From the NCBI GenBank assembly GCA_959600045.1, contig CAUGKJ010000045.1, positions 1-6,773 of the forward strand: 6,773 nt of DNA. Direction: 5' to 3'. Shown here in pieces: positions 1 through 4,486 of the stretch. The position numbers and the translations under genes were made by a program. The notes below the pieces were generated by a model. That model made no database searches and had not been told where the DNA came from. It saw nothing but the letters and a program-made list of their open reading frames with translations. Origin of the DNA: an uncultured Haemophilus sp. (lineage in GTDB: Bacteria > Pseudomonadota > Gammaproteobacteria > Enterobacterales > Pasteurellaceae). Position 1 is the stretch's first letter; each line of letters starts with the position of its first letter.

Positions 1-85
1 CTTTTTCTACGGAAATATCACGAGCGAGTAAGACACCTAAACGGCGATGACCATTCACTTCGCCTTTGCCGAAAATGCGAATATT
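1..85 (-). pseudogene. purT 3'-end fragment (displaced duplicate copy)
   Basis: These 85 bases match positions 1007-1091 inside the intact purT at 81 of 85 sites, in the same orientation. They correspond to PurT residues of about 350-378. The four differences (50, 56, 68, 71) all fall in third codon positions and are synonymous, so the fragment descends from a functional purT allele and not from a drifting pseudogene. Homology stops abruptly at 85. On the left it runs off the window, towards where the purT C-terminus would lie. This is either a displaced 3' end left by an element that integrated into purT, or the flank of a recombination import. The sequence shows the duplication; the mechanism is inference. 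Confidence 0.85.
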
Positions 86-232
86 ACTATTAAACCTAAA
101 CACTGCATTGGTGTATAGTAAAGATTCCGATAGTCAATCTAGCACACTAAAGAATGGGAAACAGGTAAAGAAAGAACAACTTCAGACGGTTCAATTCGGA
201 TTGAGAATCATGCTAGTGATCCAGTAGGTAGC

Positions 233-460
233 ATGCCGATTTTATTGGGAGGAAACCCTGCAACGACATCTGAAAATAATCTGAATAAAAGCTGGTTACA
301 GCGAATAGCAGATATATTTAGTCATGAACGTTCATCAGTACATAATTGCCATGGACTAGGGCAACAACAATGCGTTACTGATGGATATAGAACTGGAGGA
401 GATCTTAAAATGGGTAATGAAAAAACTATTTTTGAATTAAATAAAGCGAAGGAGAAATAA
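233..460 (+). CDS. Small ORF, probable C-terminal remnant of a lipase-like hydrolase or toxin
   Basis: I do not recognise this 75-residue ORF as a complete protein. The frame is open further upstream, back to a stop at 140-142, and the upstream codons read sensibly (DGSIRIENHASDPVGS just before the ATG) but offer no good start. The ATG at 233 has only a weak AGGT upstream. The pattern ENHASDPVG followed about 40 residues later by SSVHNCHG resembles the catalytic Asp and His region near the end of lipase-type alpha/beta hydrolases. The nucleophilic serine region is absent. A second frame at 99-224 also reads as decayed coding sequence, which suggests a frameshift around 155-185. The stop lies one base before the lipoprotein ATG at 462, so the two were translationally coupled. 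The likely reading is a truncated toxin or effector tail. The family assignment is inference; it may not be expressed. Confidence 0.4.
   Translation: MPILLGGNPATTSENNLNKSWLQRIADIFSHERSSVHNCHGLGQQQCVTDGYRTGGDLKMGNEKTIFELNKAKEK
447..454 (+). promoter_or_regulatory. Strong Shine-Dalgarno for the lipoprotein gene
   Basis: AAGGAG at 449-454 sits 7 bases before the ATG at 462, inside the last codons of the upstream ORF. It fixes the lipoprotein start and shows that the pair is arranged as one operon. Confidence 0.7.
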
Positions 461-461
461 A

Positions 462-821
462 ATGAAAGTACTATTTTCTATATTTTTAATATTAATTCTA
501 AGCGGGTGCTCTTTTGGTGGTTTTAAACCAGCGCCTCCATACTATCATTGGCAGCTACATAATGAGAAAGCATTATTTCCGAACTCAGATCCTGATGTTT
601 TAACTAAATATCTTGCTAGAAGAAAAAAAGATATGAAGGATTGCGGTATGGATTTTGTCAGTGGTGAAAGTGATAATCCAGAGGTCAATCTTTGTTTAGA
701 GAAAAAAGGCTGGTATTTAAAAGGCGGACCTGTTTGTGAAAATACACTAATGTGGGATAGACCTGAATGTATTCAATGGCGAAAAAAACACAGCAAACTT
801 GATGCTAAGCCTTGGGGATAA
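462..821 (+). CDS. Small cysteine-rich lipoprotein, possible immunity protein
   Basis: This 119-residue protein starts with a textbook lipoprotein signal: MK, a hydrophobic run, then the lipobox LSGC with the lipidated cysteine at residue 16. Serine at +2 predicts outer membrane sorting. The mature part is about 104 residues, rich in Trp, Lys and Pro, with four further cysteines (61, 78, 92, 103) that could form two disulfides in the periplasm. I do not recognise a named family. It follows the remnant ORF by one base and has its own strong ribosome site. Toxin-immunity pairs against periplasmic phospholipase effectors often end in such a lipoprotein, so an orphan immunity role is plausible but inferred. 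It could instead be a plain surface lipoprotein. The gene looks intact, unlike its upstream partner. Confidence 0.75.
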   Translation: MKVLFSIFLILILSGCSFGGFKPAPPYYHWQLHNEKALFPNSDPDVLTKYLARRKKDMKDCGMDFVSGESDNPEVNLCLEKKGWYLKGGPVCENTLMWDRPECIQWRKKHSKLDAKPWG

Positions 822-865
822 ATAATACAGAAGTATTTTAAGCAGAGTACAATTTAACTCGATAC

Positions 866-921
866 AAAGTGCGGTCAATTTTCAAAGAGTTTTAAAACCT
901 TTCAAAAATTGACCGCACTTT
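866..921. terminator. Inverted uptake-sequence pair forming a terminator
   Basis: 866-882 (AAAGTGCGGTCAATTTT) is a perfect 17-base inverted repeat of 905-921. Each arm carries a full uptake sequence (867-875 and 912-920). A T-rich run (TTTTTGTATTTT) follows on the plus strand, so termination should be best for the lipoprotein gene. On the minus strand, for purT, the T-run is short and the hairpin is weaker as a terminator. Paired uptake sequences serving as terminators are typical of Haemophilus. Confidence 0.85.
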
Positions 922-956
922 TTGTATTTTCAGAGCTGCTTATCTTTAAGCAAATC

Positions 957-2138
957 TTATAATTTCACATCCAATTTCGCGTAAGCTCGTTCTACTTTTT
1001 CTAATGCTTTTTCTACGGAAATATCACGAGCGAGTAAGACACCTAAACGGCGATGGCCATTGACTTCGCCTTTACCAAAAATGCGAATATTGGTGTTTGG
1101 TTCAGCTAATACTTCGGCGATATTGCCAAATTGCACGTTTTTCGATTGGCCTTCTACCACAATGGCTTTGGAAGCCGATGGGCTAATGAGGGTGATTTCC
1201 GGAATAGGTAAGCCTAAAATCGCGCGGGCGTGTAAGGCAAATTCGGATAATTCTTGAGAAATTAGCGTGACCATGCCGGTATCATGTGGGCGTGGGGAGA
1301 CTTCATTGAAGATAACCTCATCACCACACACAAACATTTCCACGCCGAAAATACCGCGACCACCTAATGCGGTGGTGATTTTCTCTGCCACCTCTTGTGC
1401 TTTTTTCAAGGCTGCATCAGACATAGCTTGTGGTTGCCAAGATTCGCGATAGTCGCCATCTTCTTGACGATGGCCGATTGGCGCTAAGAAGCTGGTGCCA
1501 TTAATGTGGCGAACGGTGAGTAAGGTGATTTCATAATCGAATTTAACAAACCCTTCTACAATCACGCGTCCTGCACCTGCGCGACCACCTTGTTGAGCGT
1601 AATCCCAGGCTTTTTGTAAATCGTCTTTGGATTTTAAAATACTTTGACCGTGGCCAGAAGAAGACATAATCGGTTTTACCACGCAAGGAATACCGATTTT
1701 TTCAACCGCACTTTGGAAGTCCGCAAAGTTATCGACAAATTGATAAGGTGAAGTTGGTAGGCCAAGCTCTTCGGCAGCTAAACGGCGAATGCCTTCACGA
1801 TTCATCGTGAGCTTGGTGGCTTTGGCGGTAGGCACAACATTAAAACCCGCTTTTTCTAATTCAATCAGCGTATCCGTCGCGATGGCTTCCACTTCCGGCA
1901 CGATGTAATCTGGGCGCTCTTTTTCCACTAAGGCTTTGAGGGCTGCCCCATCTAGCATGGAAATCGTATAAGCACGATGTGCCACTTGTTGTGCAGGGGC
2001 GTTTTCATAACGATCGACAGCAATCACTTCCACGCCTAAACGTTGTAATTCAATCACCACCTCTTTGCCCAGTTCACCAGAGCCAAGCATCATCACTTTG
2101 ATCGCATTCGGGGTTAATGCTGTACCTAGGGTTGTCAT
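957..2138 (-). CDS. purT: Formate-dependent phosphoribosylglycinamide formyltransferase (GAR transformylase 2)
   Basis: PurT makes formyl-GAR from GAR, formate and ATP. It is the folate-independent route for the third step of purine synthesis in the cytoplasm. At 393 residues it matches the E. coli enzyme (392) end to end. Visible features are the N-terminal GSGELGKE (19-26) that binds GAR, the ATP-grasp stretch [14 protein letters not shown] (153-166), VIVEGF (192-197), and the metal-binding glutamates E267 (FGVEMF) and E279 ([13 protein letters not shown]). The start is supported by TAAGGA at 2145-2150, six bases upstream, which overlaps the luxS stop. The intergenic gap is nine bases, so purT is the second gene of a luxS-purT unit. 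Residues 350-378 are duplicated at the left window edge with only synonymous changes, so the current C-terminus may have been replaced by recombination. The protein appears intact. Confidence 0.97.
   Translation of the reverse strand: MTTLGTALTPNAIKVMMLGSGELGKEVVIELQRLGVEVIAVDRYENAPAQQVAHRAYTISMLDGAALKALVEKERPDYIVPEVEAIATDTLIELEKAGFNVVPTAKATKLTMNREGIRRLAAEELGLPTSPYQFVDNFADFQSAVEKIGIPCVVKPIMSSSGHGQSILKSKDDLQKAWDYAQQGGRAGAGRVIVEGFVKFDYEITLLTVRHINGTSFLAPIGHRQEDGDYRESWQPQAMSDAALKKAQEVAEKITTALGGRGIFGVEMFVCGDEVIFNEVSPRPHDTGMVTLISQELSEFALHARAILGLPIPEITLISPSASKAIVVEGQSKNVQFGNIAEVLAEPNTNIRIFGKGEVNGHRRLGVLLARDISVEKALEKVERAYAKLDVKL
1007..1091 (-). repeat. Direct repeat shared with window positions 1-85
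   Basis: This is the purT-internal copy of the 85-base duplication (81/85 identical). The two copies are direct repeats with an offset of 1006 bases and bracket the remnant ORF and the lipoprotein gene, so the whole patch lies between repeats. Homologous recombination across them could in principle delete the patch. Confidence 0.85.
1705..1713 (-). repeat. DNA uptake sequence inside purT
   Basis: ACCGCACTT is the exact complement of the Haemophilus uptake core. It is one of six perfect copies in the window and shows that this locus is well suited to natural transformation. Confidence 0.85.
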
Positions 2139-2147
2139 GTTGTGTCC

Positions 2148-2651
2148 TTATTTTAAGAAAGATTCATCAAGCGCTAAATCGTCATTTTTATTAATTCCCA
2201 CACCGCGAGCAATCACATTTTTAGCAATATCATGTGCTTCTTCTAAAGAATGCTCGGTGTAAGTTCCACATTGGTATTCATTCAATTCAGGAATTTGGTT
2301 TTGATCTTGCACGGTTAAAATATCTTTCATGGAAGCTAACCATGCATCAGCCACTTGTTGCTCGTTTGGCGTGCCAATTAATGACATGTAAAAACCTGTG
2401 CGGCAACCCATTGGGGAAATATCGATGATTTCTACATTGTCATTGTTTAAATGGTCACGCATGAAGCCCGCAAATAAATGCTCAAGGGTGTGAATCCCTT
2501 TTGGTGGGAGAATTTCTTTGTTTGGAATGCAAAAACGAAGATCAAAAACAGTGATGTCATCGCCCTTTGGGGTACGCATCGTTTTGGCTACACGCACGGC
2601 AGGTGCGTTCATACGGGTGTGATCCACTTTAAAACTGTCGAGTAATGGCAT
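2148..2651 (-). CDS. luxS: S-ribosylhomocysteine lyase, AI-2 synthase
   Basis: LuxS splits S-ribosylhomocysteine into homocysteine and the AI-2 precursor DPD, recycling the methyl-cycle product and producing the quorum signal. From [12 protein letters not shown] the protein is 167 residues, the usual Haemophilus length. The metal ligands are all present: H54 and H58 in HTLEH, and C128 in EYQCGTY. The catalytic cysteine is C83 in [12 protein letters not shown] chose the ATG at 2649-2651 because AAGGAA (2658-2663) lies six bases upstream and all LuxS proteins begin MPLL-like. An upstream in-frame ATG at 2693 would add 14 unrelated residues. The stop overlaps the purT ribosome site, so luxS and purT are probably co-transcribed. 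The upstream region is AT-rich with phased T-tracts and is shared with a divergent sRNA candidate. Confidence 0.97.
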   Translation of the reverse strand: MPLLDSFKVDHTRMNAPAVRVAKTMRTPKGDDITVFDLRFCIPNKEILPPKGIHTLEHLFAGFMRDHLNNDNVEIIDISPMGCRTGFYMSLIGTPNEQQVADAWLASMKDILTVQDQNQIPELNEYQCGTYTEHSLEEAHDIAKNVIARGVGINKNDDLALDESFLK

Positions 2652-2731
2652 ATTTATTTCCTTGAAAATCAGTGATTTGTAAATTAATTGCAAGTTTTTG
2701 TAAATTTTTTTACATTTTTTTACAATTTCTT
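2652..2731. promoter_or_regulatory. AT-rich, phased T-tract region between luxS and the sRNA promoter
   Basis: This region should hold the luxS promoter (minus strand), but I see no convincing -35/-10 pair. T-tracts at 2695-2699, 2705-2711, 2715-2721 and about 2727-2732 recur roughly every 10 bases. TTTTTTTACA is repeated exactly in tandem at 2705-2714 and 2715-2724. Such phasing predicts curved DNA and could act as an UP element for the plus-strand promoter that follows. TGTAAA/TTTACA hexamers occur at 2678-2683, 2699-2704, 2709-2714 and 2719-2724. Their regulator, if any, is unknown. Confidence 0.45.
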
Positions 2732-2759
2732 TGAACTTTTCTTTTTAGCGTCGGTCTTA
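2732..2759 (+). promoter_or_regulatory. Sigma-E-like promoter for the sRNA candidate
   Basis: TGAACTT at 2732-2738 is followed, after exactly 16 bases, by TCTTA at 2755-2759. The E. coli sigma-E consensus is GGAACTT, about 16 bases, then TCTGA or TCAAA (for example rpoH P3 and degP). The match is six of seven at -35 and four of five at -10. Haemophilus has rpoE with its anti-sigma system. Transcription would begin near 2764-2766. The A/T-tracts just upstream fit an UP element. Confidence 0.6.
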
Positions 2760-2764
2760 TAGAA

Positions 2765-2840
2765 CAAGCAACTTGCAGTTGTTTTAATAAAATTGGTTCC
2801 TTAGGTTATTTGCCCCTTACTCGATAAGGGGCGTTTTTTT
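2765..2840 (+). ncRNA. Candidate sigma-E-dependent sRNA, MicA counterpart
   Basis: No protein is encoded here, yet a promoter (2732-2759) and an intrinsic terminator (2812-2840) on the plus strand frame a transcript of about 75 bases. Its parts in order are a short 5' hairpin (CAACT 2769-2773 with AGTTG 2777-2781), an A/U-rich single-stranded stretch (2782-2811) containing UUCCUUA (2797-2803, complementary to a Shine-Dalgarno), and an 8-bp terminator with a 7-T tail, which together match an Hfq-binding sRNA. The position is telling: E. coli MicA lies between gshA and luxS, divergent from luxS, about 72 bases long and sigma-E dependent. Here the neighbours are yqaA and luxS, as in E. coli but without gshA. 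Targets would be outer-membrane protein mRNAs. Orthology rests on synteny and architecture, not on primary sequence; the exact 5' end is estimated. Confidence 0.6.
2812..2840 (+). terminator. Rho-independent terminator of the sRNA candidate
   Basis: GCCCCTTA (2812-2819) pairs perfectly with TAAGGGGC (2825-2832) around the loop CTCGA, and seven Ts follow after one base. It works only on the plus strand, since the minus strand has no T-run after the hairpin. It therefore cannot serve yqaA or luxS and implies an unannotated plus-strand transcript. Confidence 0.9.
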
Positions 2841-2908
2841 ATCTGTTGAATATTAATTCGTCTTTATTCTAGCCCACAACCAGGTTATGCACAAAGGCTA
2901 TTCACCGG

Positions 2909-3388
2909 CTATGACACGAAAGGTAAACTGAACAAGAGCAAGGCAATATAACGCAGTCCTTTTCCAATCGTCATAAAAATCAAACAACTTAGCCAATTCA
3001 AACGAAGCCAACCGGCAACTGCACAAAACACATCCCCGATAATAGGCAACCAACTCAATAATAAAGTGATGGCGCCATAGCGTTGTATTTTGTTTATCAC
3101 CCATAAAGTGCGGTCATTTTTGCTGTCAATTTTCGGAAACCATCGTCCAATCCAATAAGTGGTGAGGCTGCCTAGTGTGTTTCCTGCAGTTGCCATAAAA
3201 ACAAGCCAAAAAATATCCGCACTTAATAATGACCCGACCAATACTTTTGGCGCAGCCAGGGAGACAAACACAATTTCTGAATTACCCGGCAAAATGGTGG
3301 CACTTAAGAAAGCACTGAAAAACATCAGCCACAAGCCATGGGTTTGCCAAAAATCAGCCCAAAAGCTAAAAGAGAAAATGTCCCACAT
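2909..3388 (-). CDS. yqaA: YqaA-like small DedA/SNARE-associated inner membrane protein
   Basis: This 159-residue, very hydrophobic protein has about four to five membrane segments (roughly 17-33, 37-53, 59-80, 104-127, 130-155). It matches E. coli YqaA closely over FLSATILPGNSE (27-38), GNTLGSLT with GRWFP (69-85) and YGAITLLLSWLPIIGD (104-119). The wider DedA family includes lipid-handling and proton-motive-force-linked membrane proteins; the role of YqaA itself is not established. Its ATG overlaps the yqaB stop as TAATG, which supports this start although only AGAG precedes it. The N-terminus is about 12 residues longer than in E. coli; M22 is an alternative. A perfect uptake sequence (3106-3114) sits inside the gene. 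No terminator follows on this strand, so readthrough towards luxS, antisense to the sRNA candidate, is possible. Confidence 0.88.
   Translation of the reverse strand: MWDIFSFSFWADFWQTHGLWLMFFSAFLSATILPGNSEIVFVSLAAPKVLVGSLLSADIFWLVFMATAGNTLGSLTTYWIGRWFPKIDSKNDRTLWVINKIQRYGAITLLLSWLPIIGDVFCAVAGWLRLNWLSCLIFMTIGKGLRYIALLLFSLPFVS
3106..3114 (+). repeat. DNA uptake sequence inside yqaA
   Basis: AAGTGCGGT core followed by CATTTTT, which fits the extended Haemophilus-type motif with its downstream AT-rich tail. Confidence 0.85.
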
Positions 3389-3987
3389 TAGGCTCTAATA
3401 ATCTCTCTCGTTCTGACATCAAACACATCCATTCCTGCATTTAATCCCGCTTTTACGCCGAGATCGGCATCTTCAAAGACGATGCAGCGTGACGGTTCAG
3501 CTTTTGCCAGTTCTGCACAGCGTAAAAAGGTTTCTGGATGCGGTTTATGTTCTTTCACATCATCAGCGCTGACAATGGCATTAAAGTAATGTTTGATGTC
3601 TAATTTTTGCATCAACATATCAATGATTTGACGGTTTGAACCAGAACCAAGCGCAATTGGCTTTTGTTGATAGTAATGACGCACCACGTCAAAGGTCGGG
3701 AGTAATTTTGATTCTGTCGGAATCAATTCATAAGAAAGTTTGCGTTTTGCTTGTATGACTTCATTTAAACGTTCTTGTGGCATACCGGCATCTTGCATAA
3801 TGGCAGAGGCGATAGTGCTCACAGTTGCGCCACCTAAATCATACATAATTTGGCTGTTAAAACGGTAACCAAATTGTTCTCCCACCATGTTCCACGCACG
3901 GGCGTGTACTGGCATGGTATCGATTAAGGTGCCATCCATATCAAAAATTAGGCCATCATATTTTTCAAAAAGTCTGTTATCTATCAT
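3388..3987 (-). CDS. yqaB: HAD-family sugar phosphatase, YqaB-like (fructose-1-phosphate phosphatase)
   Basis: This 199-residue cytoplasmic hydrolase of the beta-phosphoglucomutase-like HAD group is most like E. coli YqaB (188 residues), which dephosphorylates fructose-1-phosphate and similar sugar phosphates. The HAD motifs are complete: FDMDGT with nucleophile D16 and acid/base D18, motif II ALGSGS (S115), motif III lysine K148 in HKPHPE, and motif IV FEDADLG (E172, D173). The cap contains MPVHARAWN (25-33), as in other members. The TAA overlaps the yqaA ATG by one base, so both are translated from one message. AGGA precedes the ATG by nine bases. A TTGAAA -35 candidate lies at 4024-4029, but the -10 is unclear. 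Substrate is inferred from similarity. Confidence 0.9.
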   Translation of the reverse strand: MIDNRLFEKYDGLIFDMDGTLIDTMPVHARAWNMVGEQFGYRFNSQIMYDLGGATVSTIASAIMQDAGMPQERLNEVIQAKRKLSYELIPTESKLLPTFDVVRHYYQQKPIALGSGSNRQIIDMLMQKLDIKHYFNAIVSADDVKEHKPHPETFLRCAELAKAEPSRCIVFEDADLGVKAGLNAGMDVFDVRTREIIRA

Positions 3988-4098
3988 TTATTGCTTTCCT
4001 ATTTAGTAAATTTTTTCACTTTGTTTCAATTTTGTGATCTGTGCACTGGTAATTTTATGAAATAGCGGTAAAGTTATCCTATCTCAAAGAGGAATGTT
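3988..4098. promoter_or_regulatory. Divergent promoter region between yqaB and the PRD-like gene
   Basis: The 111 bases separate two divergent starts. For yqaB (minus), TTGAAA (4024-4029) is a good -35, with only poor -10 options in CTAAATA. For the plus-strand gene, TATCCT (4075-4080) is a possible -10 with no clear -35, and AAGAGGA (4087-4093) is its ribosome site. TTTTGTGATCT (4030-4040) looks like one good half of a CRP site, but the other half is poor. A shared sugar-responsive switch is possible but not shown. Confidence 0.4.
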
Positions 4099-4464
4099 AT
4101 GTCGTTACTCAAACAATTAACCCGTTGGAAAATTCGCGGTCAGATTGATCAGGACGTTATTGATATTATTCTGACTTTGCAAAGTCGCCTAGAGCATCAT
4201 TGGCGCATTGATGTGTCGATTCCGACCGTCATCACACTCTTATTGCATATTGCCAACAGCCTTGCTCGCTTAAAACGAGGCGGTTGCGTTTCTCCGCTTC
4301 ATCAGCCTTTTTATGATGAAATGCAAAGTGCGGTCATTTTCCCCGATGTTTTGGAAATTCACCACGATTTGCTTTCTTTTATTCCGCAAGAAATTCCCGA
4401 AGCCGAGCAGAGCTATTATCTCGCCAATATTTATAGCTTGCTGTTGGAGCAAGATAAAAAATAA
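4099..4464 (+). CDS. Stand-alone PRD-like (PTS regulation domain) protein
   Basis: The 121-residue soluble protein looks like a single PTS regulation domain with no DNA- or RNA-binding part. The diagnostic stretch is LLLHIANSLARLKRG (48-62 region), where H50 and R57 match the conserved H-x(6)-R of PRDs in BglG/LicT-type antiterminators. It is followed by a PLHQP segment, FPDVLEIHHD and the IPEAEQSYYLANI helix. In typical PRDs the last motif carries a second phosphorylatable histidine; here the corresponding position appears to be N110. Its partner and function are unknown. It is divergent from the sugar phosphatase yqaB and convergent with ppx, 22 bases away. The start has AAGAGGA five bases upstream. 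A perfect uptake sequence (4326-4334) lies within it. The PRD call comes from pattern reading and is moderately sure. Confidence 0.65.
   Translation: MSLLKQLTRWKIRGQIDQDVIDIILTLQSRLEHHWRIDVSIPTVITLLLHIANSLARLKRGGCVSPLHQPFYDEMQSAVIFPDVLEIHHDLLSFIPQEIPEAEQSYYLANIYSLLLEQDKK
4326..4334 (+). repeat. DNA uptake sequence inside the PRD-like gene
   Basis: AAGTGCGGT core with the extended tail CATTTTC. Its presence argues that this gene is long resident in the Pasteurellaceae and not recently imported. Confidence 0.85.
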
Positions 4465-4485
4465 GGGCACGAAAGCCCCTATTTT
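4461..4485. terminator. Bidirectional terminator between the PRD-like gene and ppx
   Basis: GGGC (4465-4468) pairs with GCCC (4475-4478) around ACGAAA. After one mismatch the stem extends with ATA (4461-4463) and TAT (4480-4482). The plus strand continues with TTTTA. The minus strand continues with TTATTTTTTATC inside the end of the PRD-like gene, giving ppx the stronger terminator. The two convergent genes share this hairpin in a 22-base gap. Confidence 0.7.
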
Positions 4486-4486
4486 A

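Noticed and set aside
1060..1452. Two plus-strand ORFs opposite purT
   Set aside because: They lie antisense to a highly conserved enzyme gene and their composition is that of complemented purT codons.
2652..2693. N-terminal extension of LuxS by 14 residues from an upstream ATG
   Set aside because: The extra residues are unrelated to LuxS, and the ATG at 2649-2651 has a well-placed AAGGAA and gives the family-standard MPLLDSF start and residue numbering.
2699..2714. TyrR box (TGTAAA...TTTACA) upstream of luxS
   Set aside because: The half-sites are separated by four bases, not the six TyrR needs, and the AT-rich tract makes such hexamers likely by chance.
2841..2908. Terminator for yqaA on the minus strand
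   Set aside because: No stem followed by a T-run was found. The strong hairpin at 2812-2832 has no T-tract on the minus strand.
2898..3104. ORF overlapping the yqaA 3' half in another frame
   Set aside because: It is a shadow of yqaA, which has strong family similarity in its own frame, and it shows no ribosome site or recognisable domain.
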